A stretch of DNA of 64,000 nt from Mastigias papua (Eukaryota; Cnidaria; Scyphozoa; Rhizostomeae; Mastigiidae), in contig OZ025282.1 in the NCBI GenBank assembly GCA_964019165.1, forward strand, positions 13,431,729 through 13,495,728, written 5' to 3'. The notes under the pieces are model-generated. The model was not told where the DNA came from and did not search any database. It saw nothing but the letters and a program-made list of their open reading frames with translations. Below are positions 1-16,774 of the stretch, in pieces. How positions within the stretch are numbered: the first letter of the stretch is position 1; each line of letters opens with the position of its first letter. Made by a program: the position numbers and the translations under genes.

Positions 1-1489
1 TCTACTTGAGTTAGTTACAAGGTCGTTTCGAGTCGTAATTTCAGTTTTCACCATTGATTCAACCATTTCCGAGTCAACGTTCTTCGAAGGTTTTTCCAAA
101 AAGACTTAATCTTTCTGACTGCTGTTAGATTTTCCAATTTAATGAACGATTTGCCATATCACAACCCCATAGCCACATTTGGTCACATGCCTGTACCCTT
201 TTGATCGTTTGGAAGATGTCAGTGTCATAAGATATGTATGTCGCTTGATCAAAAAGTGAAGAATGTTCTTATATTAGGCTGAGTATGCAGTGTAGAATCT
301 ACTATATATGTAATTAGTTCTGTGTGCGCAATGATAATTCGTCATGTGGATATGTATTGAGATGCTAGGAGCATTTGAAATCAATCCAATGCAATGTACG
401 GAAATCCTTCAAGAACGTTCACTACAACGCCTACAAAACGTAGTTGGAAAACCTGTACAATTCTTTGAATTCCCGACTTCTATCGCCTTTCATGGCACCA
501 TTTAAAATTTAAACCTCTTCCCCCTCCTTAAGAAAAGTTGGTTCGATGGCACAACCCCGAAGCTTTCTAGAGAAGCATCACTTTTGCCATTTCAGTTGCT
601 CATATTTCGCGAAAATTGCCGTAGCTCACCTATTGGATAAATCATTGCAAGTGTTCCAAGACGTGCCAGGCATTGTAGGTATAAACTATCCGTACATACA
701 TTTTCTCTTAATTCTCTCTGGGAAGCCACGGACATCATCATTCGCTTAAACCTGTCTTTCAACTGAGAAAAGTGTAGATTTCAGTTTGTGATTTTTGACC
801 ATCACTACATGGTATAAGGTCCTCCAACAGTGAAATTTTGGGCTAATTGTATATTTGCAAACACCTTATGCACCAAGCGAAGTATGTTGAATAGTTTCGT
901 CATCGAAAATGAACTCTGTGAGAGCAATAAGCGCATCTGAAAATGTGAATTATTGTGAAATATTTTGTCTGCGCCCAGTAGAGCACTGGTTTCCTTCCAT
1001 GACGATCGACTTCCTAATCACCTCGTCAACCACATGACCATTTTTCAATGTTATGTAATTCCTGCTATTGCTTCCATTGTTCTTGAAAACAATAGGTTTT
1101 CTAGCCAGTCACTATCTAATTACTATGACTAATCTTAAAACGGTGATTTGCGACATAGTTTAAAAAGTCAACAAATAGTAAGGTCCCTCGCAGACGCAAG
1201 GTGTTGCATCATGTGCCAAATGTGGTTTCCATGCTCTAAGTAGCTCACTACGTCACACACCAAATGAGTTGTACCTGCTCTGTACACTTTTTTGGTGTTC
1301 TTTTGAAATTTTCTGTCATTTTCAACCGTCTTCAAATTGTACATCTTTTACTATGATTTGCTACAAACATTATTATGAGGCATCTTAGTTCAAACGGTAT
1401 CCTCAAACTAGACTTCAAGGAATTGAAAAAATAACCCCACCCCTGCGAAATACCCCCTTTTTCAATAATCCCGCCATTCTTTCTTAGGT
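1..1489. other. No gene recognised
   Basis: AT-rich sequence without a coding region that I can support. Open frames are short and show no familiar motif. The LINE-like protein similarity begins only near 1490. Confidence 0.6.
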
Positions 1490-4084
1490 TGAGACGTTAA
1501 TAACCCAGCAGTAATATATGTGGAAATAAAACCCCCCAAAAGTAGACCGTACATTGTTATAGTCTGGTACCGTCCTCCAAGTGACCCTGTTGATTCCTTC
1601 AACAAGCTTGAGACTAACCTCTCTTACCTAGACAGAGAGGGCAAGGAAATTATTCTCCTTGGCGACACAAACTGTGATTTCACTGGCATACCCAAGGGGC
1701 AACTAAGAGACAACAATGCAAAACATCTTCGCAGCATCTACGATTTGTTCAGCTTTATTCAGCTTATTGAGGAGCCATCTAGGGTTACTTTGGGAACGGC
1801 TACACTGATAGATCACATTGCTACGACATGCCTCAATAACGTACTTGAATCTGGGGTATTGAAGATTTCGATGAGTGACCATTATATGGTATACTGTATT
1901 CGAAAATTAAATAGCTCCTTTAAAAAGGACCATAAAGCCATTAAAACAAGGAACATGAAAAACTTTTCTGAAGAGGCTTTCTTGCAAGACGTTGTCACTA
2001 TTAACTGGCAGGACGGTCTAGGAACTTCAGACGACGTTAATAAACTTGTCGAGAGATTCTCGACATTATTGTCCCTTATTATAGAGAAACACGCCCCTCT
2101 CCGTCAAATTCGAGTATCAGAAAAGTACTGTCCGTGGATAAACGCTGATCTGAAGAGGTTGATTAGGACTAGGGATCGACTAAAACGGTCTGCAGTGAAA
2201 CATAAGTCACAGGTCATGATTAGTTCTTATAAGCAATGTAGAAATCAAGTGAACACTCTAAATGTAACTTTAAAAAGGCAATATTTCTCCGATAAAATCT
2301 TACAACAGAAGGGTAATATGAAGGAATCATGGCAGACTATCAATCAGCTACTCAATAAGCGGTCAAAGTCAACAAATATTTATAGTTTGAGCGATTCTAG
2401 CCAAACTTTGTTCGACAAACAAAGAATTTCGGACAAAATGAACCAGTTCTTTTGTTCTGTTGGGAAAACACTAGCTGAAGATATTGATGTTACCCCTAAT
2501 CCGCTTCTGTAAGGAGAATTTTGTATCAATGATGGCGGGAAGATCTTTAACTTTAGGGCAATTAACGAAGGAGACCTCCAAAAAGCAATGGCAAAGATGA
2601 AAATAAAGAAAAGCTTTGGTAATGACAACATCTCGGGCTACTTTCTGAAGATCGCATTTGCAGTAATATCTAGTAGTTTACTGAAAATATTTAACGTTTC
2701 TATTGAGACTAACACATTTCCAGATGCCTGGAAAATTGCCAGAGTCACCCCAATTTACAAAGAAGGGGAAAAGTCAGAAAAATCGAACTACAGACCCATT
2801 TCTGTGCTGCCTGTCATAGCAAGGCTATTTGAAAAACTTCTCCATGATCAGTTGTACCAATATATGAATGGGAGTGGACTTCTGTCACCAGATCAGTCTG
2901 GATTTAGGGCACTACATTCAACTGTCACCTGCTTGCTGAAATGCACAGGTAATTGGTTCAATGGCATAGATAAGGGGCTTTTGACTGGAATGATCTTTAT
3001 AGATCTCAAAAAAGCTTTTGATACGGTTGATCATGAAATCCTATGCAAAAAGCTGGCCCACTATGGTGTACTCGGTAGGGAGCTATCATGGTTTAAATCT
3101 TATCTCGCTAACAGAAGGCAGTATTGTTGAGCTAATGGTGTCGACTCTAATATGGAGAATATCGAAGTGGGAGTCCCTCAAGGCTCTTGTCTCGGCCCAC
3201 TCCTATTTTCAGTCTACATAAACGACCTCCCCTGCATTATAAAGAGCTCGAAAGTGTCCATGTATGCTGATGACACAAGTCTGTACCATTTTTCGAAAAA
3301 CATTTCTCAGTTGAACTGGGCTATTAATGAAGATCTAGGGAAACTTGATAGGTGGCTAAAGGGGAACAAATTATCCCTTAACGTAACCAAAACCCACTCT
3401 ATGCTGATCACCACTAAACATAAGAAAAAATATCTCGACATTTCTGGCCAAACTTTCCAACCTTCCATTCGTGAGACGAGCTTCGAAGTTGCAAGTAACA
3501 CTAAATACTTAGGTGTCCAACTAGACGAACATCTCTCATGGAAGGAGCACATAAAAGTGGTCACTGCGAAAGCTTCGCGTGCAATAGGCCTCTTGAAATA
3601 TGCCAAAAAGTACCTTCCTATTGCAGTCGTGAAAACTCTCTATAGTAGCATCGTTGAGCCTCACTTCCAATACTGCTGCTCTGTCTGGGGTTGCTGCAAT
3701 TTCACTGACATCTTACAATTGCAGAGACTTCAAAACAGAGCAGCTCGTGTCTTGACTAATAGTCAGTTCGATGCCCCTAGTAAACCTTTGATACAAAGTT
3801 TAGGTTGGCAAACGATCGGGCAATTGATTGATAGACAGTCAAAACTAACGGTTTTTAAATGCCTTAACGACCTTGCTCCCAGATATCTAAGCGAATTTTT
3901 CACCAAAAACGTTGACTGCATCTCACGCAACCTGTGGAATACATCCACGGACTTAAAGCTACCTTTGAAAAGTTCTTCTACTGGACAAAAATGCTTTTCG
4001 TTCAGAGGAGCAAAAATATGGAATAGTCTCTCCAAGGAGGCTAAGCAGGCAGCTACACTCGATACCTTCAAGGTCAAAATTTAA
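1490..4084 (+). pseudogene. LINE ORF2: endonuclease (partial) plus reverse transcriptase
   Basis: One reading frame runs through three open blocks (1520-2512, 2588-3130, 3152-4084), so the breaks are in-frame stops rather than frameshifts: TAA at 2510-2512 and TGA at 3127-3129. The first block is the C-terminal half of an apurinic-type endonuclease, with WYRPP, LLGDTNCD, TLIDHI and SDHYMVYC. The RT follows: [22 protein letters not shown] (motif A), VPQGSCLGPLLF (motif B) and MYADDTSLY (motif C, YADD), then the LGVQLDEHLSWKEHI thumb region and a conserved C-terminal segment ending at 4084. The product would nick DNA and copy its own RNA at the nick. The early endonuclease residues are lost, so this copy cannot be autonomous. 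With only two stops in about 860 codons, it looks like a fairly recent insertion. Confidence 0.85.
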
Positions 4085-4290
4085 GTCCAGAGAGATTTTG
4101 AAATATTTTAGACTATTTTATTCTATTTTATTCTAGATTATAAAGTATTTCATTAATTGTAATTAGGTTTTTTATCTATTTGATATTAGAAACATTGCAT
4201 TATATTTTAGATGGAGGGCCCCTTGAAAATCAGCATTGGCTGAAGGGTTACCCTCTTAAAACATGTGAAATCAAATCAAATCAAAGCAGG
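1490..4290 (+). mobile_element. CR1-like non-LTR retrotransposon, 5'-truncated
   Basis: The body is a LINE ORF2 (next entry) followed by about 200 bp of 3' UTR. The end is marked by short repeats of the type AAATC/ATCAA at about 4268-4288, the kind of short tandem tail that CR1/L2-group elements carry in place of poly(A). The 5' end is missing: similarity begins inside the endonuclease domain. Clade is inferred from RT style and tail, not from a tree. Confidence 0.75.
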
Positions 4291-4517
4291 GATATTACAG
4301 TAAATACGATAAATTTCCTTATAATAATATTAGTTATGTTTCCATTTTACAACTCCTTTTTGCTTAATTTATTGTTTTCTTTTCGCATTCATGCTTTCAA
4401 TCCATTACACCATATTACATATCAGGGATGTCAAACCATTTTAGCCTAGGAGCTGTACTATGACGTACACACGGTTCATGTAGATTCACGGGTTCGAGAC
4501 GGCTAGGTAATGGAAAC

Positions 4518-4654
<137 letters not shown>

Positions 4655-4697
4655 TCAAATAGCTCCAATCATAAAGAAATTTTTAAAGACATAAATA

Positions 4698-5055
4698 GAC
4701 CCTCAAGAAAAAATTCCAACTTTTAAAACGTTTCGGCATAAGCCTTCATCAGTTATAACATTCCCGGTACATACAGCGCATATATAACGATAAAAACAAA
4801 GGAACAATACCTAATTAACTTACGACAATAGAGCACTTTACACAATGAAACTGGATTTACAATGGATAGCATTTGAAATTGAATGTAAGGGGAATTATAT
4901 TTAGCATAAGGGAAAAGGGTGTTGGAGAAGCTGATACCTACCGTCCCAGCGGGGTAGAAAGAAAGCCATGCGAGAACAAAGTGAGTGTGAAGTAACATAA
5001 AATGAAAAGGAAACCCAATATGACCCAGAAAGGACGATATTGAACGGAGGGAGAT
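4698..5055 (-). repeat. PLE1 inverted repeat, left arm
   Basis: About 358 bp, nearly identical to the reverse complement of 5733-6092. On the minus strand it is the natural 3' end of PLE1. It includes a hammerhead-like core, CTGATGA then a 3-bp stem then GAAAC, at 4753-4731. Confidence 0.93.
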
Positions 5056-5197
5056 CTAGCAAAGAAAGGTGCGACATAAATAATATAATAGACAAGCATA
5101 ACTAAATGAAAGTATAAACCATGACATAAATTAAAAAGAGGAGAATAAATAGTGAAGACATATAGACTAAACCAGCCAACTCAAATCAATAATAAAC

Positions 5198-5732
5198 CTA
5201 TGCGTCTACTTCCTTAACATTAAGACCCCGGGGTGTGAAAGTGTCCAGCTTATGTTGCCAGAAACTTTCACGTGTCCTATCCCTCCCAATTAGTTTATCA
5301 ATAACAGTGACACGAATGTCTTCCACGAACCCATGATGTCCTTCCTCAGAAAAATGTCTGAAAAAGTCCATCTGGGGAACTGAAGACCCTGACCTAAACC
5401 TACGATAACACGCCTTATAATTATTAAACCTAAGCCTAAAAGGCGTGTTAGTACTACCCACATACTGAACACCACACACAACACAGTCAAACAAATACAC
5501 AAGACCCGACGAATCACAGTTAAACGAAAAGTTAATCTTATACTCCTTACTAGTTGCGTGGGAATAGAAACTATCACTTTCAGACATAGATTTACACACT
5601 TGACATCTGGACTTTTCACAACGAGTACAACCCCTTTCATCACAGTTATTGTTAGTAGCCAGCCTAGCCCTAACTAACAGGTCCTTAAGGTTCTTACATC
5701 TCCTAAAAGCAGTGACCGGAGGTTCAGGAAAC

Positions 5733-5734
<2 letters not shown>
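5198..5734 (-). pseudogene. Penelope-like GIY-YIG endonuclease domain
   Basis: A 178-residue open frame. It starts in the Cys-rich linker typical of these elements (CDERGCTRCEKSRCQVC), preceded by FRRCKNLKDLLVRARL. Next comes the GIY-YIG core: GLVYLFDCVVCGVQYVGS supplies the two conserved tyrosine regions, and RLRFNNYK the conserved arginine. The segment FFRHFSEEGHHG and the end REsFWQHKLDTF...GLN match the family. The domain would cut target DNA to prime reverse transcription. RT motifs upstream are missing because the ORF runs straight into the inverted arm at 5733. It is a fragment, probably not expressed. Confidence 0.85.
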
Positions 5735-6250
<516 letters not shown>

Positions 6251-6569
6251 GCACGAAAAAACGGTACCATGTTTTAACCATACTGAAAAGCTTTTTTCCT
6301 ACGACACACGTCAGAGTATGAAACGTCGGATAGCGACCGAAAGGTGAACAGAAATTTATAGCCAGTTGTGCGGGTACACGTGACATGATGAATAATGTGT
6401 CCAGTTAGCCATGTGATTGGCCACTTGGCACCTATTCACCATTGTTTACTTGAAGAGCCCAAGTGAGAAAATGAACTCTTTTTCTTTACACAAGACTGGG
6501 TTTTGAGTCTTTATGTAAACTGATTCCAAAACACTTAAATGAAAAGACGATCTTGCTTGCCCAATGATC
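6251..6569 (-). repeat. PLE2 inverted repeat, left arm
   Basis: 319 bp matching the reverse complement of 7528-7846 with scattered differences. It includes an inverted copy of the C-terminal coding end and a damaged copy of the hammerhead ribozyme. Confidence 0.93.
6279..6320 (-). ncRNA. Degenerate hammerhead ribozyme copy
   Basis: Minus-strand counterpart of the ribozyme at 7777-7818. Stem I (CATACT/AGTATG) and stem III are intact. The catalytic core reads CTGACGT instead of CTGACGA, so A9 has become T, and the first pair of stem II is a G-G mismatch. A9 is a conserved core residue, so this copy is probably inactive. Confidence 0.7.
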
Positions 6570-7651
6570 AACGAAGTGGCAATGGGCAGCCCTTTGGGGC
6601 CGGCTTTAGCAAACATTTTCGTGGGCTTTCATGAAAGTAGACTTTTTGATAACACCGTAAAACCAGGTGTCTACTTTAGATATGTGGACGATACTTTCCT
6701 CACCTTTAGTTCCGAGCTGGATTGTGACTGTTGTCATAAAATACTTAACTTGCTGCATCCAGCCTTAAATTTCACAGTAGAGAAGGAGCAAAACATCTCC
6801 TTGAGCTTTCTAGATGTTTTGGTGGAAAAAGAGGGCACTGAATTTCTCACCAGCGTTTACAGGAAGCCAACGTTTACAGGTCAATACATCCGTTGGAATT
6901 CCTTCAGCCCAAAATCAAGAAAAATTAGCCTTATCAAAACCTTAGTTCACAGGGCACTAATGATTTGCTGCAAAACTAAATTAGGCTCAGAGCTTGATAG
7001 AGTAAAACAACTGCTCATTGAAAATGGAAATCCAGACGATGTCCATATTTCTTGTATTAAGCAAAAACTTGCCAACTTTGCAGCGGAAAAACCGTGTGGT
7101 CCTGAGAAGTGCCCAGTTTACCTAAAATTGCCCTGGATTGGTAATGTTTCATCAAGATTTGAAAACCAAATTAACAAAGCCATTACATCATGTTTCTATG
7201 CTGTGAAACCTCGTGTGGTCTACAATACTAAGGTCATGCTACCATCTGCTAAAAAAGATAGCGTTCCTACCACACAAAAAAGTTGTGTAGTTTATGAATT
7301 TTCGTGCCGATGTGAAGCTAGGTACGTAGGACGCACTACAAAGAGACTTGATGACAGACTAAAACAACACATACCAACGAGCATCGGAAGAAAAACATTA
7401 CAATAAGGGAACAGCCACCTCGTATGTGTAAAAACTCTAATTCTAAAATGAAAAGTGATTCGGGCATAGGACAACATCTCAATAAAAGCCCAGAATGCAC
7501 CAAAACATATTCAGACGATAATTTTCGGACCATTGGGCAAGCAAGATGGTCCTTTCTTGTAAGTGTTTTGGAATCAGCTTACATAAATACTCAAAACCCA
7601 GTCTTGTGTAAAGAACAAGAGTTCATTTTCTCACTTGGACTCTTCAAGTAA
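6564..7651 (+). pseudogene. Penelope-like reverse transcriptase with GIY-YIG endonuclease
   Basis: The main frame (6564-7406, 280 codons) begins inside the RT palm: MGSPLGPALANIF is the conserved block before the catalytic YVDD in YFRYVDDTFLTF. Then come LSFLDVLVEK and VYRKPTFTGQYIRWNS, typical for the family, a linker with CGPEKCPVYLKLPWIG, and the start of a GIY-YIG domain, VVYEFSCRCEARYVGRTTKRLDDRLKQH. A frameshift near 7395-7405 moves the rest to another frame (to 7651), which keeps IGQHL, NPVLCKEQEF and the end FSLGLFK. Fingers and motif A are lost because of 5' truncation. The RT copies the element RNA and the endonuclease cuts the target. Confidence 0.88.
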
Positions 7652-7846
7652 ACAATGGTGAATAGGTGCCAAGTGGCCAATCACACAGCTAACTGGACAC
7701 ATTATTCATCATATCACGTGTACCCGCATATCTGGTTATAAATTTCGGTTCACCTTTCGGTCGCTATCCGACGTTTCATACTCTGACGAGTGTCGTACGA
7801 AAAAAGCTTTTCAGTATGGTTAAAACATGGTACCGCTTTTTCGTGC
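7528..7846 (+). repeat. PLE2 inverted repeat, right arm (3' end)
   Basis: 319 bp, inverted copy of 6251-6569. It contains the last ~40 codons of the ORF, the 3' UTR and a complete hammerhead ribozyme. Confidence 0.93.
7777..7818 (+). ncRNA. Type I hammerhead ribozyme in PLE2
   Basis: Self-cleaving RNA motif. Stem I is CATACT (7777-7782) paired with AGTATG (7813-7818), a perfect 6 bp. The core CTGACGA (7783-7789) fits CUGANGA. Stem II is GTG-TCG-TAC (7790-7798), two Watson-Crick pairs plus a G-U. The core GAA is at 7799-7801. Stem III is AAAA-GC-TTTT (7802-7811). The cleavage nucleotide C17 is at 7812. All invariant core positions are present. Penelope-like terminal repeats are known carriers of hammerhead motifs, which are thought to process the element transcript. 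Cleavage is predicted after 7812. Confidence 0.88.
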
Positions 7847-7871
7847 TGTAGTGAGGTTCTGTAGTACCAAA

Positions 7872-12580
<4,709 letters not shown>

Positions 12581-12584
12581 AGAT

Positions 12585-13210
12585 AGCAATATTTTTTTAA
12601 ACTTTGACATATGTAAACTAAACATACAAATAAAAATCTCTCTAATGATAGGTAATTTGTACTTGACTGGCCTAATTGCAAATAATATTAAAAATAAAAG
12701 AAAAAAGAACAAAAATAGAGGCATGCTATATATATGAACAAGCTAACGGAAGAAATAAATATGTTAATAAGAAAAAAGTTCCGCGTTAGTTCAGGGTTTG
12801 TTGCACATGCAGAATATGTAATAGGTTATGCGAATTATTATACTAGTTAATTTAGTAATTATAAAGTTAGTGTGCCCTGTGTTAATAGTTGGATCGTTAC
12901 ACATCTGAATAAGCGAATCGCAAGATTGTCCAAAGATTCCAAGGGAACTTATGGACAAGTTCATAAATTTGACGTGACAGTATTTCGATGATAGGTCATT
13001 TAGAAGGTAGCGATATTTGGTAAATTTCCTATTAGCATTATTCTTAGGGTTCGTCTCAAAGCCGACGCTCAATTCAATTACGTACAGAGTATTACAAGAA
13101 GTGGAGATGAGCATGTCAGGACGTAGATTATCGCCAGTGATAAGAGAAGGGGAAAGATATCGAGGGAAGTCAACATAAAAGTGCAGTGATTCAAACATTG
13201 CAATGATGAA
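12585..13210 (-). pseudogene. Family B RLE LINE copy B1, C-terminal end
   Basis: The open frame at 12791-13198 encodes the endonuclease end of family B: SLITGDNLRPDMLIS supplies the RPD, LYVIELSVGFETN the acidic residue, followed by a KYRYLLNDLSSKY helix and the conserved tail ending in TYYIFC. The element's 3' UTR is recognisable by a motif around 12645 also found in B2, B3 and B5, and ends with an AAAGTTTAAAAAAATATT-like terminus near 12585. RT and zinc knuckle are lost by 5' truncation at about 13210, where it meets A1. Confidence 0.75.
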
Positions 13211-13212
13211 AC

Positions 13213-14543
13213 AAAATAAAAGCCCTCAATACTTGGACAATCTCATTGTTGAGATATGGGGCAGGGAGTCTGAAATGGCGTAAAAATGTGCTTGATGAGA
13301 TGGATAGACGAACAAAACAGATTATGACGATGAATAAAGAATTCCACCCAAAGAGTGGTGTAGATCGAATGTATGTACATAGAAGTAAGGGAGGGAGAGG
13401 CCTGCTTAGTTGCAAAAGTTGCATTATGACTGAGGAGAACAATCTTGGTTGATATATCTAACACCAGGAGGAGCCACTACTAGTGGCAGTAAGGAACAAC
13501 GAGACAATTAATACAGAGGATGTTGTGAGTCCAACAATTTATAAAAAGAACGAGAGATGTAGGGTTTACAAGTCTTGGAAAGACAAAATTATGCATGGTC
13601 AATATTTGAGAGATTTAGATGGAAAAGATAGCGTACAATCTTGGAAATGGTTAAAGGACAGTGATTTGAAGGGTTGTGCGGAAGCTTTGATTTGTAGTGC
13701 GCAGGAACAAGCGATGAGGACAAATACTACTAAATTTTATATAGACAAAAACAGGTCTCGCATGGAAGACAGTTAAACCAACTGATGCGATGTTACATGG
13801 TTAAATATTATCATTTAGTTATGTATTTATTTAGACAAGACCACTGATTCCCCTCTGTAGGATGCGTGGAGAAAGAAGTGAAACAGTCTCACATATTGTC
13901 AGTGAATGTAGCAAGTTGGCTCAGAAAGAGTATAAAGGACGCCACGGTAATGTATCGAAATATATACATTGGAAACTTTGTAAAAGATATAATATTGATT
14001 CAAAAGTAAGGTGGTATGAACACTCTCCGAAAGGAGTAGTTGAAAGTAATAATGTAAAGATCTTGTGGTATTATGTTATACAGTGTGATAAGGAAATGGA
14101 AGCTCGAAGGCCAGATATTGTTATTATTGATAAAGTACAAAATGAGGCAAAGACAATTGATGTTGCAATGCCTTGAGATGTCAGAGTCCCGGAAAAAGAA
14201 CTTGAAAAAATAGAGAGATACGGACCTTTGAAGGATGAAATCGCTAGGCTTTGGGACATACAAAAGGTGTCGGTCATTTCAGTGGTTGTTGGTGAACTAG
14301 GCGCAGTATCTACTAGATTTGAGAAGTTTCTAAAAGATATTGGAATTACGCTGAAAATTAAACATGCACAAACAACAGATTTAGTAGGTACAGCCCGGAT
14401 ATTAAGGCTGCTGAGTACCCGTAGTAAAGGAGAAAGTAATGTGTTCCTTTGATGACAGGCAGTTATCCACAATCACATTTTGATTTCCAAAGCATTTAAT
14501 ATATTTCTTTAAGATGTATATTTAGCAGACAATAATAATGATA
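13213..14543 (+). pseudogene. Family A (subfamily I) copy A1, C-terminal half
   Basis: 5'-truncated copy that begins after the RT, at LRYGAGSLKW. Blocks at 13246-13452, 13483-13776, 13862-14176 and 14180-14452 keep FHPKSGVDRMY, GGRGLLS, ALICSAQEQAMRTN, ETVSHIVSECSKLAQKEY (knuckle region), YEHSPKGVVE, EARRPDIVIIDK (RLE) and VVVGELGA, ending in TARILR. Frameshifts and stops separate them, and a segment near 13775-13860 looks like unrelated inserted sequence. The 3' end runs into AATAATAATGATAA at about 14531-14543, where C1 begins. Confidence 0.8.
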
Positions 14544-14544
14544 A

Positions 14545-16475
14545 ATGGACAACACGATTCGAACTGTGGAAGGATGGGGAAAGGTGTGTAAGTAGATGGA
14601 TAGACATAAAATGCGGGTTTCTACAGGGAGATAGTTACTCACCCGCTGGGTTTTGTATTACAGAAATACCTATTGCTAAGTTGCTTGAACAGAGCAAAGG
14701 GTATCGGATGGGAGAGCCAGGACTGAGAAATGTAAACAGGACACAGTTTTTTGTACATGATATTAAGGTGTACCAGGAATCACATGATTTTTTAAAGGAG
14801 ATAAACGAAATCATTGTACAAGCGAGCTTTGATACAGGTGCTTGCTATGGCGGTTCAAAGTGCGCAGAAATTGTGTTTGAGCCTGGAAAAATCATAAATG
14901 GTGAAGGGCTGCAAGTGTTGCAGGAAAGGATGGAGGCTTTGGACCCAACTGAAGATGACATGTATAGGTTTCTTGGGGAAGCAAAGAATGTAGATAACAG
15001 GGTTAAAGAGGAAGTGACAAGCTGAATGAAGATATTATTGACATCCGAACTAAATGACGAAAATTTGACACAGGCTATCAATTCTAAGGTCATCCCAATG
15101 GCAGCCTATCCAATGAATGTATGCAAAATGACAAAAATGAGCTAAATGAGCTGGACTAGATTATTAAAAGAGAGTTAAGGATGAAACACATGTTGGGTAA
15201 ACAGGCAAGTGATGAGCGATTATATTTGAAGAGAGACCAAGGAGGGAGGGGATTACAATCTATGAGGGATGTTTATGCAGAGACTAGAACAAGAGTTGCT
15301 GATTATATGTGTAAGTCAAGTAATAAATGGATTCAAGCGGCATGGAGAAGAGAGAACAAGAAAGAAACTATTGCAATCATTGAAGAAGCAATAAATTCGA
15401 TGATGGATATAGATACAGATGTTGAATTTGTAGGGAACAATGTAAGATTAATGGGAGAGGCCTTGGAATTAGACTAGACAGCGACATGGAAGAGAGTAAA
15501 ACAAGAATTGAAGAGAGGTACACAACTTAAACGAAACGAGAATTACAGACAGAAAGAATTGCAAAGTGACATATATGGACAGCAAGAACAGGAATGCCAT
15601 CTTTGGCTAAAACAACGGTTGACACCAAGGAAGACATCATCAATAATGACATTGATGGAGCAGAAGGTGTAGACAAGAGGATGGAAGATGGTAGGAGGAT
15701 TGATTGACAATGGGAGGAGTCGACTATGTAGCGATTTCAATGAAACTTTGGAACACCTTGTAGCTGGATGTAAGGTGGTGGCCAACAGTGAGTATTTAGC
15801 AAGACACAACAGAGCGTTGATGGTAATGGCAATTGTATGGGCAAAGGAGTACGGATTGGTAGCAAGAGAAGTAGTGTGGTATAAAGAGAATTGGACAAGA
15901 GGGACAGTGGTAGAAAATGCGAATTCTAAGTTAATCGGGGACTTTGAGTTCAACTTACGAAAACGAAAACATCTAGGAGACCGGATCTGATATTGGAGGA
16001 CAAAGAAAAGAGCACGATTTGGATTTGTGATATGGCATGCTCACAGCAAGCAAACATAGTCGCCAAAAGACACGAGAAATTGTCTAAGTATCGACAACTT
16101 GCATTTGAATTATAGGAGAGGAGATTTGGCTATGATGTAGAGATTGTCCCTGTAGTTATTGGTGCTCTTGGTGGAGGTATAAAGCACGGTCTGTGTGATG
16201 TGGAAAAAGTATTTAGTTAGCACCCAGAAAAGGAACGATTAGCTAAAGCAACGGTAGCAGAGATGCAGAAAACTGTGTTACTATACAGTGAGAGTATGGT
16301 TAGAAGAGTGTTGTCGGAATTTTTACAAGCCAATGAATAGATATTGACAATGTTACTATTACGTGTCCCTTTTTGTATGTAGAATGTTGTTTAGTTTTTG
16401 GATCAACAATACTTGCTGATCCGCAGATATTGGCTGTTTAACCGTAGCTCTTTTACGTATCATACTCATAATAAT
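14545..16475 (+). pseudogene. Family C RLE LINE copy C1, 5'-truncated
   Basis: A third RLE family. It starts within the RT at CGFLQGDSYSPAGFC (motif B, QGDSYSP) and IPIAKLLEQSKGYRMG. The catalytic site lies in FFVHDIKVYQE, so the usual FIDDLK is mutated to VHDIK here. Then TGACYGGSKCAEIVFEPGK and EDDMYRFLGEAKN. After breaks it continues at 15181-15477 (DERLYLKRDQGGRGLQS), 15688-15990 (CSDFNETLEHLVAGCKVVANSEYLARHNRAL, a CCHC-type knuckle with the first Cys in LC) and an RRPDLILED RLE motif read at about 15978-16010. The end is at about 16340 and the 3' UTR runs to an ATAATAATT tract at 16463-16476, where A2 begins. Several stops and frameshifts: dead copy. Confidence 0.78.
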
Positions 16476-16476
16476 T

Positions 16477-16735
16477 TTTCCTGGGTATGACATGAAACCG
16501 CAACCGGTTGTGGAGTTTTGACGAGGGATAATGAGATTACCCTTTACCACAATGACCTCCAGGTTACTCTTGTGCAATGTATAGTACCTGTCAGCTCTCC
16601 CCGAGACCAAGAAGCACTGAGTTCGCATCCGTCGCGGGCTAGTCTGTCTCATGGGTAGGGGGGACTCTTCAGCCTTGGTTGGCAACCCTCCTAGTGATGG
16701 TATCATAATTAAAAACACCGGTGGTTGTGTCTCCT
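16477..16735 (+). promoter_or_regulatory. Family A 5' module (copy in A2)
   Basis: Conserved ~240 bp 5' UTR block beginning CCTGGGTATGACAT right after the TAA tract and ending near AAAACACCGGTGGTTG. The same block heads A3, A4, A6, A7, A8 and A9. Its role is not known to me; a promoter, IRES or 5' RNA-processing function is possible. The opposite strand is open from 16817 to 16359. Confidence 0.8.
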
Positions 16736-16774
16736 TATCACAACAAAACCTTGTCTTGAAAATGAAAATCAAAA

